Source: Yamagishiella unicocca (Eukaryota; Chlorophyta; Chlorophyceae; Chlamydomonadales; Volvocaceae). From it: a stretch of 64,000 bases of DNA. The notes below the pieces were generated by a model. That model was not told where the DNA came from and did no database searches. It saw only the letters and a program-made list of their open reading frames with translations. Of the stretch, positions 44,720-55,376 are shown one piece after another. Within the stretch, counting starts at the first letter, position 1, and every line of letters begins with the position of its first letter. Location of the stretch: the NCBI GenBank assembly GCA_003116995.1, contig BDSL01000005.1, forward strand, positions 124,001 through 188,000, written 5' to 3'. A program made the position numbers and the translations under genes.

Positions 44720-46672
44720 ATGCAGCTCCGTCCTTTTTCTCTGTGCTCATTTCGCGGCAGAAGAACGGGCAGCGAGGGTGGTGGTGGTGACGGCCGCGGT
44801 GGCGGGCGGGATCCTCGCGGAGGGGCCTTCCGCCGCTTCCGCGAGCAGTCGTACGACGTGTTCCGCCCCATGCCGACGCTGCCCGGCGCCCTGGCGGTGC
44901 TGGGGCTCCTGTTTGCGTTGGGGCTGGGGTTAGGGGTGCCGTTGCTGGTGGCGGCGCTTGGAGTGGTGGAGCTGCGGGTGCGGTACGACAACACACCGCC
45001 GCTCAACTCCAGCAGCAGGTGGGTGAGGAGGTTAGGGTAGCTGGGCCGGAGGTTCCCCCCACACGCAACCTTTGGTGGCGGCTGTGGATGCCATCGCAGC
45101 AGCAGCTAGCCGCAAACGAAGATTGGGCGGCAACCGCATCCACCGACCGCCTTCCTTCCACTCCCACTGCACTGCAGGCTGGAGCTGCAGCGGGCGCTCT
45201 GGTCCGCTGGCGACGCCGGCGTACGGCAGTCCTTGACGATCACCGTCCCGCGGGTCATGCGACCGCCCATCTTCCTGATGTACGAGCTGCCGGGTTTCTA
45301 CGCCACCCACAAGCGGTTCGTCCGCAGTGTCAGCCGCGACCAGCTGACGGGGAAGCAGCTGTCGCCCGGAGCCCTCGACATGTAGGCGGGCGGGTCTGAC
45401 GTGCCCAGGCGGGAGGAGCTGGGGGCACAGGCCAGGCGAGTGTGCAGGCCACGCCGGGTGCCGGACTCATGCGACGAGGGACCCTGGGGGGGGGCACGAG
45501 TTGGGAGTGCTGGGTTGGGAGCTGTGTGGTGTGCTGGGTGAGGATGCGACGTCAGTATCCTGGTTATGATTGTGGGTGGCCGCTAGGGCTAGGCGCCCCT
45601 CCTCAGCACCCAGGCGAGGGACCTCCGCATGCCAGCCCTCCGCAGCACCCAGGCCTCCGCTCCCCCTGCTGGGGGCCCCCCTCTGCTGCTGCCCCCCCTT
45701 CTGCTGCTGCCCAGCTGCCGGCCGCGGCTCTATCTGGGCGGCCGCCCCAACGCCTCGCTGCCCTCCTCCGGCCTCATCAACCCCTGCGGCCTGCGCGCCA
45801 CCTCCCTCTTCAACGACACGTTCACGCTAGCAACAGATCTGGAGACGTGCAGCGGCGGCGGCGTCGCCATGACGGCGGCTCAGCCGCCGCAAGGCTCTGC
45901 TGGCGGCTCTGCTGGCGGCGCCACCAGGTCCGGAGTAGGTCCTGGTCGCCGCCTCGGCAGGCTGCTGCGGCAACAGCCGCCACCACCACCACCACCATCA
46001 CCACCGCCATTACCGTCACAGCTCCCGAACCAGCAACAGCGGCAGCAGCAGCAATTTGAACCCTTGCCGTTGGACGAGCAGGGCATCGTGTGGCCCCTGG
46101 AGGCCCGGTACCTGTACGGCATGTACAACTCGAGCAACTTCAACACGGTTCCACCCCTGCGCACCGGCGGGTCGCTGGCTGGCGCGGTGGCGCAAGAGGG
46201 GCACTTCCAGGTGTGGATGCGACCCAGCGCCAGGTGGGCAGCCGGGGTGGGGGCCTCCAGGGAGGGAGGGAGCGGGTCTAGCCGGTACGGGTGTGGGTGT
46301 GGGTGTCAGAGGAGTCTTCGAACGGCCGCACCCGAACGGTGCCTCGTCCGCACATGTACGGCGATGCCTCTCGTCCGCATACCCATGCTGCCAACCCGTT
46401 CCATGCGCTCGCCGCACAGGCCCACTGCCCTGAAGTTGTACGGCATCATACACAAGCAGCTGCCCGCCGGCTGCGTGTTGAGGCTCGACGTCGCCAATCG
46501 GTACGACACGTACGGCTGGGGCGGTGCCAAGCGCGTGATACTCACTACTCAATCATGGTACGGCATGCGCGACCTCGTGTTACCGTGTGTCCTGCTGGCG
46601 GTGGCGGCTGCGGCACTCGGAGGGGTGGCGCTGCTGCTGGGTCTGGGGGCGTTCGTAAAGCGCGCGGCGTAG
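44720..46672 (+). CDS. CDC50/LEM3-family flippase beta subunit (424 aa)
   Basis: Four exons in phase: 44720-45018, 45178-45381, 45715-46233 and 46420-46672. CDC50/LEM3 (ALIS in plants) proteins pair with P4-ATPase lipid flippases and are needed for their ER exit and activity. Family hallmarks visible are a first membrane helix at about 55-80 preceded by FREQSYDVFRP, and VRYDN after it. Also visible are IFLMYELPGFYATHKRFVRS, INPCGLRATSLFNDTF, HFQVWMRPSA followed by KLYGII, and RVILTTQSWYGM just before the second membrane helix near the C-terminus. Two Cys in DICRP and NPCG fit the conserved luminal disulfides. An insert of about 100 residues, with a PPPPPPPSPPP run and Gln-rich stretch, separates NDTF from the conserved region. 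The start is the first in-frame ATG of the exon; an upstream exon cannot be excluded. A TGTAA lies 580 bases past the stop. Confidence 0.87.
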
Positions 46673-47522
46673 GGCAGTTGAAGCTCTTAACCATCCCTCA
46701 ACGTGTAGTTGTCATGGATTTTGCGCAAGCGGTGCGTGGGGTATGCTTGATGGACGGTGAAGCTGGTTGACACGCGTTTCGTACATCTTTCTACAACGGC
46801 AGTCTGCGCCGCGTCTTGTGGGTCGCCCCAGCTGGCCCCAGCCCAGGCAGCCCTGATGGGCTGGGGAGCCCGGTGGCGTGAGGGGGGGCTGGCATGTCGT
46901 GGTGCGGGGTAGGCGGGCCGAGCGCGGTATCAAGTGTTAACATGTCGCGACGCACGACGGCGATGCGCTTGCCTGCCTTGAATTCGGCATATAATGTGCA
47001 GCAGTCGCCATGACGTTAACACAGCGGATTGTCCACCTCAGTATGTGCATGTGCGATATGGGCTGTCTTGACATACCCCAAGCTGTACAAGTTTTCAAAA
47101 CAGCACAAATGATTGCGGCGGGCTTCCTTTTTGTGGTTTCTTCGCGCATGAACCAGTGCTCGATTTAGTATAGATGCCATAAAGAAGCGCTATATCCGTA
47201 TTCACACGATCGGACTACGGCCGAGCGACAGTTGGCGAATTTTGGCGCTATGTAAGAATGGAACGATCAACCTGCCAGGAAACGATGTTGCAGGCCCAAT
47301 GCGTGTTCATGTTATATGCATTAGTCTGGGACGCTGGGACCTGTTAAAGCGGCACTGTGCATTGCCAGCATTGCGAGTCTGTACGACGTGCATTGAACTT
47401 GGCGAGGCACGTACAAAGGCCACGAAGTGTATGCTACGCACGGATTAGACAACATAATTATATGTGCACGTTGGGATATTGCACGCGATAACATAAGAAG
47501 CTAAATCTTCGTGATCATTTCC
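46673..47522. other. Spacer between the CDC50 gene and gene F
   Basis: Comparatively A/T-rich 3' flank and promoter region. It has a TGTAA at 47252 and no supported gene. Confidence 0.55.
47252..47256 (+). terminator. Candidate TGTAA polyadenylation signal, CDC50 gene
   Basis: It lies 580 bases after the CDC50 stop and 270 bases before the next start. Confidence 0.3.
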
Positions 47523-50046
47523 ATGCCGACCATCAGCTTGAAAGCTCTTACTATTTGTATTTTGGTAGCTGTTGCGACCGCTGGCTACAATGAAACAGAA
47601 TTACGTCTGATGTACGGGTCCGTTGTGGACTGGGTGCACTTCAGTCCTCGATTTGATTCAAGGCAAGCGCGTGTTCGGCCATTTGCATGTTTTTTCCGGT
47701 TATACTAACGAATTTATTCGGAGCTCCGTGCAGCCTAGCTTGTCGCCTCGGCCATCCTTTGCGAATTGCCTACTTCACCAGACATAGTGGCACACTATGG
47801 GACTGGATTGCCGTGGCGACTCACCTAGAGGCCCCGTGGACGCGGGTAAATCCTGGACTGTGAGTTGGATAGGCCTTGGGGTGCAGCCAGGCGCATAGCG
47901 GGTCATGGGTAACCTTGTACGGCGCCTAAGTAGCAAGCCAGTACGATTACCGCGAGAATTCAGCTGTACGCTCCAAACCCTAGCTTGCTTCTGTTCACCC
48001 TGCGCAACATCCGTGGTACACGGCAGGTTCCAAACGTACGGCGTCAACTCCACAGCGGCCACAGCGATATGGGAGGACTTGGGTCACATGCTGTGCCACA
48101 TTGCGGACATCCTCGTCTTCAGCGACACAATCCCCGACGCTCGGCCATTGCTCCAGGGAGGGTGCACAACGCCCATCATCCTCCAGGTGGGCAGCGGGCA
48201 GCCACCCCCGCCCCTCGCCAAGCTGCTGCCCGGCTGCTGCCCGGACTGCACCCACACAGCCACCATCGAGCTGCCCCTCTCGTCCCCAGACCCTCCGTCA
48301 CTTGCCACAACCGCCGGACAGTGCTGCCTATGGGGTCAGGGTGGGGCTGCCTGTGCGGGCGGATGTACGGCATTACTAATGGGCAAACCGATGCGTCACT
48401 GCCGCTGCCCCACTGCCGCCTGTCCGGGCGCAGATCACCAACCGTTTCGACTACGGCATCTCCCAGTCCGACCAGGACGCCTACATGGCGCTCATGGGGG
48501 AGGCCGCCACGAAGCCCCACGTCTGGTGGGTCGTCAACAACCCCTACGAGGAGCTCTTCATCACAGCGTAGGTGCCGGCCGCCGACTGGGCGGCGCCAGG
48601 GTGCGGGGCTTCCGCCGCAGCCTCACCCTCCTGGGCACGGCAGCCTTCCCTGACCCGTGGGTCCGCCCCGCCCCGCCGCACTGGGGCCTGCAGGCGCGGC
48701 ATCAAGTTGCCCAAGGAGCGGCTGCTGCTGCTGCGGCCCGTGGGGGTGTGCCTGCTGCCCTCCGCCAGCCTGCTCAGCCCCGAGCGGCCCCGGGTGGCGC
48801 TGGTGCAGCCCTCCGGGTCGTACCACCTGGAGAACACCATCATCGCGCCGTGGGTGCGCAGCTCCAACCTGTCGGAGTACGTACGGATGTACCGCCAGCA
48901 TTACGGCGGGCCTACGGTGCTGGCGCACCACCGCGGGGTTATCACGGTGCCGTACCAGGTGGAGTTGGGGGGGCCTTGGCCGCCGCCGGGTGGGGTGGAG
49001 GTGGGGGGCAGAAGGGGGGGTGAGCCGAGGTGGGAGGGCGGGTAGGTTCGCAGGGGCGGGGGTGAGTGATGGAGGGCGAGTCGGGGAGAACAGGGCAAGC
49101 AGCAGAAGGGCCTTATACCGGTATGGCAAGCCCGCGGGGAATGAGTGGCACATGAGGATGTGGGCCTACGTGGGCTAGGCTGCCCGGCACCATGATGGCC
49201 TTCAAACGTCGCGCCCCTCCACCCCTCCGCCCATGATGCCCTGCAGACGTCCGTTATGAAGATGTATGAGGGGCTCACTGCGGGGGCCGTCTTCATCATC
49301 CCAAGCCCACGCTTCTTCCTCAAGCTGCTGGAGGAACACAACAACGACATCATGGTCTTCTGCTGCAGGTTGGTATGGCCGCTGTGGCATGGTACTTGGT
49401 CGCGTGCGTTTGCAAGGTGCCGCCAGCCATTCGCTGCACTGCTTGTGTGGGTGTGCTCTTCAGGGACCTCGTTAAAGACCACCCGGACACCTGGCTGGAC
49501 TACTTCGACTGGTACCACAAGGACTTCATAGACGCCCACATCCTGTACGACAACTGGGACCACCTGTACCTCATCATCAAAGGTAGGCCGGTGGGCGGCT
49601 CCTGCTTGGCGGGGAAGCCAAGCTTGCTGCGAAACCCGGTCCTCCAATGTAAACTGTTTCAGTCGTTTCGGCCTGAAAGTTCTAAATCCCTCTCCCTCCC
49701 GCCTTCCACGCGACCCCACCTCCCACGGGACCCCGCCTCCGTACCTTCCTCTTCTCGATTTTACTTATTTCTTGTAAGTGCCGACCAACGGGTTTCCTGT
49801 CAAACCCGCCTCCCCCGCCCCCTCCTCCCCCCCTTCCCCTCCTGAACTGCGCCCGCAGACCGCGAGCGCTCCAGTGCGCTCATCGCTCAGAAGCGGGTCA
49901 TCGGCATGGAGATCATGCAGCGCTCCCGGCAGCAGACGCTGGACGGCTACAGCTCGCTCTACCGTGCCGTCACGCAGCAGGCGTGCGAGGGCACCAAGCA
50001 GGCGGACGTGCTGTCGCTGGGCTTCAACCCCCGGGTGGTACCATGA
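47523..50046 (+). CDS. Gene F: secretory protein, possible glycosyltransferase (375 aa)
   Basis: Seven exons in phase: 47523-47662, 48027-48186, 48434-48567, 48694-48958, 49247-49368, 49464-49582 and 49859-50046. Intron 1 uses a GC donor (AAG then GCAAGC), which is the only choice that keeps phase. The N-terminus is a signal peptide (LKALTICILVAVATAGYNET). The second half resembles the donor-binding half of GT-B glycosyltransferases: a strand LVQPSGSYHLEN, GPTVLAHHRGVITVPYQ, then KMYEGLTAGAVFIIPSPRFF with a Glu before a Gly and a PSP loop. The C-terminus has WLDYFDWYHKDF and a terminal helix ending in NPRVVP. I infer a Golgi or extracellular sugar transferase, but I do not recognise the exact family. 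A TGTAA is 74 bases after the stop. Confidence 0.7.
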
Positions 50047-50119
50047 GGGGGCGGGCGGACCAGCGAATGAGGTTCCGGAAGAGAGTGAGAGAGAGAACTG
50101 TGCGGGGCAGAGAGGGGGA

Positions 50120-50124
50120 TGTAA
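50120..50124 (+). terminator. TGTAA polyadenylation signal, gene F
   Basis: It lies 74 bases after the stop of gene F in a G-rich stretch. Confidence 0.5.
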
Positions 50125-50966
50125 GGGGCTCGGCGATCTAGGGGGAGGGGTACAGAAAAGAACTGGCTACTCGATATGGAGAGATTACTCGGACGCGGGG
50201 TAGAGGACACTGCGGTCCGGGATGTAGGGCCAGGGTAGTCGTTGCAACGAGACGCAGGGGGGGGTCATGGGCAGATGGCAGGTGGGAGTAGACACCCACA
50301 TTGCAGTAAGGGGGTGCAGTAGGAGCTGCTGTGCGAGGTGCACGGGGGGGGGGGTGCGCGCGCGGCTGGGTCAGGTGGGCCGGTGGCTGGGTGGGGGCAT
50401 GACGCGAGGCAGCGGCGCTGCAGACCGTGTGTCCGCGGCTTTAGGAATGTTTGCAGCGAACGGACCAATGCAGCGAACGGACCGCAGTCTGGGCACCCGT
50501 GGGTCGGCATTGAAAAGTAAAACCGGTTAGGAAACGTAGGAGGCGTACATGCTTGGCCTGCGGAGACCGCCCCAAGTGTACGGTAGGAAGGTGACGGTAC
50601 GGAAGTCGGCAGTGACGGGACCTCTGTGTCCTTTCCGCCTCCGGTTCCACCGAAGGCAGTGCCGCGTTAGCAGTCACATGCAGCCACAGAGTTCACCTCA
50701 GGAAGGCCCTGTTGGCGGCAGCAGCGCGTCACTTCGCCCTGTTTCAATGCATCCCCGCAGCAGCCGACTACGGCATGAGCATGACTTCGTGCCTGTAATT
50801 GCAGCTGACGAGCATATTGCTGAGACGAGCCATACCGTAGCCGCAACTCCCATTTCGTACCCCAGTCCCGCGAGGAGTCCGAGCTGGGGGCGGTCTTGAT
50901 GGGAGCTGTGCGGCTGACATGTGACCCACAAGTCAGCACCGGTAACGGGGTGGCATAAAACACCGC

Positions 50967-50971
50967 TTACA
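50967..50971 (-). terminator. Candidate TGTAA polyadenylation signal, gene G
   Basis: TTACA on the plus strand, 576 bases past the stop of gene G. Confidence 0.3.
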
Positions 50972-51472
50972 CGACATGGCGGGCCCACCACCTGCGAGCT
51001 ACTCCGCCATGCGTCCATCTACCGGTTTGTGCCTGCGCTACCGAACTCCGTCCACCTCCGGCGCTCCTCCAGAACTCTATCTGCTGCACAGCACCATCGA
51101 CGAGCCATCTAAACCGCGGCGAGCTGCCACCAGCGCCACCACCACCTAGGTCTTCGGCCATGACGGCCACGTACCGAAGCGCTCTGTTACCAGGACCTAT
51201 CTATCTCTCGACCTGCCTGCCTCGCTCTACGCCTCTCGCTCCACGCCACCTACGTGCTACACGGCCCACAGCGCCATTCCCGCCGACAATGCAATGCGAG
51301 CTTCCCTGGCCGGGATCAACAAAAACGACACCTATGCCGAAATCCATGCAAAGACACACTCAAAACTGCGGTGGTACCCCATACTCCCACGCGAAGCGAT
51401 TGGCGCGCCGCTCCAGCCGCCCATCGGAGTCAAGCAGTCGACGAGGATGATGACAAACTAGCAGCGGGCTGC

Positions 51473-51550
51473 CAGCAGGGTCTATCAGCAGGTCTATCAG
51501 CAGGTCAATCAGCAGGGTCTATCAGCAGGGTCTATCAGCAGGTCTATCAG
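51473..51550 (+). repeat. 13-15 bp minisatellite at the 3' end of gene G
   Basis: About six copies of GGTCTATCAGCAG-like units. The last one overlaps the stop codon of gene G on the minus strand, so changes in copy number would alter the 3' UTR directly after the stop. Confidence 0.9.
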
Positions 51551-54500
51551 GCTGCACCTGCGGCGCGCACCGCCGCCGCCGCCGGTCCCCCCGCTACGGC
51601 AGCAGGAGGCCCTTGCTGCCGGGCCCCGTTCAGGACCACCGGAGGCTGCTGCAGCTGGCTCTGCGAAGGCCGTGCCAACTCCAGGGGTGGCGCGTCAAAA
51701 TCCCCGAGGGAGGCTCCAGGGGCTGCAGCCAGCAGCCGCTGCATCTGCGCCCCCTGCTGCTGCAAGTCCGGATCGCCCGCTGCGGCGGCCAGCCGCGTCA
51801 GCGCCCGCAGCGCCCGCCAGTACGGCACCACGTCCAGCCTGGCGGCAGGGTTGGAGCCGGGGGCCACCGGCTCCGCAACCACCGAGTCCTCCCCTGGAGC
51901 TGCGTCGGCCTCCTCCCTCAGCCCCAGCCGCACCCCCGCCACCCCGTCCGCCAGCATCCGGCCCCGCACCGCAACCATCGCCAGCCGCAGCCAGGAGCGG
52001 CTCGGCCGGGCCCCCAGCGCCGCCAGCGACGCCGCCACATCCGCCAAGTCCCCCGCCGCCAGCTCGGGCAGCGCGGCCGCCAGCCGATCCGCGACCGCCC
52101 CCAGCAGCGCAGAGCTGATCTGCAGCCCCGGCGACCTAGCACCGGGCGGCGGCACCTGCTGCTGCCGGTGCTGCCGCCATGAGGGTCCGAGAGAAGGCTG
52201 GTACTCGCCCTCCTGGTACTCGCCCTCCTGGTCCAGGTCCTGGTGCTGGTGCTGATCCTGGTGCTCGTCCTGGTCTTGGTGTTGGCCGGGCGGCCAGTAC
52301 TGCGGCGCCTCCGCCTCCCGCAGCGGCTCCCGCAGCTGCCGCCAGCCGGGCCAGGCCAGCAGCCGCAGCAGCTCCACCAGCAGCCCCGGCGGGGCGGCGT
52401 GCAGCTTGGCTCGCGCTACTGCCGCCAGGTTGGCGACCCACTGGTGCGGCGGGGCCACCCGCAGCAGCTGCCAGGCCCGCAGGTGCAGCAGCGCCTCGTC
52501 CAGGTAGCCGAACTGCAGCCGGGACTGGGAGGCAGCCAGCAGGGCGCGGAGGTGGATGGCGGCCAGCAGGGGCCCGAGGGAGGAGGCGGGGGGGCCGGGG
52601 GCGGAGGAGGAGGCGGGGGGCCCGGCACCCACAACCGCCACATGGTCATGTCGCTGTCGCTGCTGGCGTGCGCCGCCGCCGTGCTCGGCCCTGCTGTCCG
52701 CCACCAGCACCGCAATGCCGTACAAACCCTCCGCGAAGACCCTCGCGCTCAGCCGCTGCTCCTGCAGCCGGGCCGGGTCCGCCCCCGCCGCCGCCGCCGC
52801 CGCCGCGCCCGCCGCCGCCGCCACCATCAGCCTGAGCAGCCTGCCCACCACTTTGCGGCCGGGGCTGTGCCGCAGTCGCGCCCACGCCGCCGCCACTCGC
52901 GCCGCCACCTTGCCATTGACTCCGCCCCCGCTGATCATGGGCCGCAGCGCCGCCTCGTGCGCCTGCAGCCAGGCGGCCCCCGGCCGGTAGCCCAGGTGCG
53001 CCAGCGCCGACAGCGACAGCACCAGCGACTGGCTGGTGCAAGTCGGGAGGCGCTGCTGCAGGGCCAGGCACAGCTGCTGCAGCCACACCGCGGGCACGGT
53101 CGGGGGCCCGCCGCTGGTGCTGCTGCCCGCGAGCGACCCATGGGTCGTCGCCCCTTCCCCTCGCGGCCAGTGCGCCACGCCCACCAGCAGCAGCACCAGG
53201 TCCTGCGCGCTGCCCCGCTGCAGCAGCGGCACCGCCGCCTCCAGCAGCAACCCGCGGACCGCCTCGGGCGGCGAGTGGCGCATGCGGGCGAGCGAGTACG
53301 ACACCAGTGCCAGGCTCTGGCAGGTTGCTCCGGGGAAGGGCACCGCCGCCGCTGATGATGAGGACGAGGAGGTGGTCGTGGGTACGGCGGGACGGGCGCA
53401 CTGCGTCAGCGCCGCGTCCAGCCATGCGCCCGGCGCCGCCACGCCCAGCCGCCATAAGGCCCAGAGCAGCAGCGACAGCGAGTGCGCATCGGCGCGCGAC
53501 GGCGGCCCTACGCCCCCGCCCCCTCTGCTGCTGCCGCCTGCTGTCGGCCAGGCCTCCAGCAGCGCATCCAGCCAGACCTCCCCCGGCCGGTAGCCCATCG
53601 CGCCCAGGGCCCAGGCGGTGGCCGCCAGGTCCCTCGGAGGGAAGGCCCGCAGCCAGGGTGTGGAGGCACGCAGGTAGCCGGCCAGCCAAAAGTCATCGGG
53701 ACGGTAGCCCATCTTAGCCAGGCCGTACAAAAGTGTGCTGTACGACCGGGGACTGTGGCCGTACAGCCGCGGCGGCGGCCGCAGGGCGGGTGGCGTCGTC
53801 GGAACGGGCTGCCAGCCTGCACCGCCACCGCCTGGCTCCGGCTGTTGCTGCTCCCGCTGCGACTGGCGCGCCGAGAGCGCTACTCCGCCTCCTTCCGCTC
53901 CCTCCTCCTGCTCCCGCTGCTGCTCCCGCTGCTGCCCAGGTGGCACCGAGCTGGTCCCTGGCGGCCGGCTCCTCTGCGTCCTCGCGCCCCACCCCACCTC
54001 CAGCGGCAGGCTGCACGCCGCCAGCCCCGCCTCCGCCAGCGCCTCCGTCAGGTCGCAGCGACCGTCCCGTGGGTCCAGCACATCCGGCCCCAGCTGCGCC
54101 AGGGCCGCAGCCATGATGGCGGCCCCTGCGCCGTCCAGCTCCTCCCGCCGCGCCAGCACGAGCGGCACCAGCCGTCGCGTCAGCAGCTCCCGCATCCTCC
54201 GCCGCCCGGAGGCGCTGAAGGCCTCAGGCAGGCTGGGCAGCGCGCTCACCAGCGCCGTCAGCGCGGGGACACTCAGGGAGTCCGCGGTGGGCAGCGGGGC
54301 GCTGCCTCTGCTGCTGCCGCCACTGCCGCCGGTGCTGCCTCTGCTGCTGCCGCCACTGCTGCCGGTGCTGCTGCCGGTGCTGCTGCCGGTGCTGCTGCCG
54401 GTGCTGCTGCCGGTGCTGCTGCGGGTCACATCGTGGGGTCGCAGGTGCTCCTGGTGTCGTGGCGAGGGGGCCTGCTGGCGCTCCAGGAGGGCCTCCAGGT

Positions 54501-55376
54501 CGTCCAGGCAGGTGCAGGACCGCAGAGCCGAGCGGAAGGCGCTGCCAGGTGTCGCGGAGGCCCCACCGGCGTCCCCTCGTGGTCGCGGGCTGTCACCTCC
54601 AGGCTGCCAGGGCGGCGGCCCCGGGCCCGACTGGCAGTCGCTGGAAGCCGCCGCCGCCGCAACCACCGCCGCCGCCGGCCCCGGGTCCCAGGCGCCGCGC
54701 GGCTCCAGCAGCAGCCCGTGTCCGGGGTACTGCTGCGGCCCTGCCGGCTGGCCGCGGCGGGCAGGAGCACCCTCTGCAGTGAACACAGGACCACCGCCGC
54801 CCGCCCCCGTGGGCTCGGCCGCCTCCCCCGCCCAGCCGCCGCGAGCCGGTCCCTGGAGCGGATCACCGGGACCTCCGCTCACCTCCTCACCGGGCCTCGA
54901 GCCCGCTGGCAGTCCTCCCTGGAGCGCCAACCCCTCAGGGCTGTCTGTCGCGTCTGACAGCTGCACCGCCATCGGCAGTAGCAGCTCCGCAGCGGGGCTC
55001 ACAGCCTTCACCCCCCTGTCCTTGCTGCTGCTGCCGTTCAGCCCCAAGCGCCCGCGGACCGCCCCGGGACTGGCGCCGGAGCTGACGCTAAGAGCATCAC
55101 CACCACCAGCTGCTGCTGCGGCGGCGGCGCCGTAATCACATTCCGCCACCGGCCAGGCTTGTTGCTGCAGCTCTGATGCGCCAACGACCCACCGGGCGAC
55201 ACGCCGGCTAGGTACGGACCCAAATCCAGACCCAGGGTCAGGTTCCGGAGCGCCTGGCTGATGGCCCAGCCGCCCGCCAGCAGCTGCGCTGCCGCGAGGC
55301 GGGTGGCGGTGGCCGCACTGCCATAGGAAACAGCCGCATAAGTGACATGCTGGATTAGGGTCGTGGTTATTGACAT
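51547..55376 (-). CDS. Gene G: OPR-like repeat protein, 5' end unresolved
   Basis: One uninterrupted reading frame of about 1200 codons runs from at least 55149 down to the stop at 51547-51549. Repeats of roughly 35-40 residues with an OPR/PPPEW-like core occur from about codon 470 on: LAKMGYRPDDFWL, LGAMGYRPGEVWLDALL, LWRLGVAAPGAWLDAAL, LAHLGYRPGAAWLQAH and LAALGARPSRSWLRLAM, with degenerate copies between. OPR proteins bind RNA in chloroplast or mitochondria and control expression of single organelle transcripts. The first half is low complexity, with STGSS repeats. This frame has no ATG between an upstream TAA (near 55470) and its interior. The nearest good ATG (55376, MSITTTLIQHV, transit-peptide-like) is in a different frame, so a small intron, an upstream exon or a sequence error is involved. 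A TGTAA motif lies 576 bases past the stop. Confidence 0.72.

Larger units (their letters stand above)
50047..51546. other. Convergent spacer between genes F and G
   Basis: Two 3' flanks with TGTAA candidates on each strand (50120 plus, 50967 minus) and a minisatellite at the right end. No supported gene. Confidence 0.55.
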
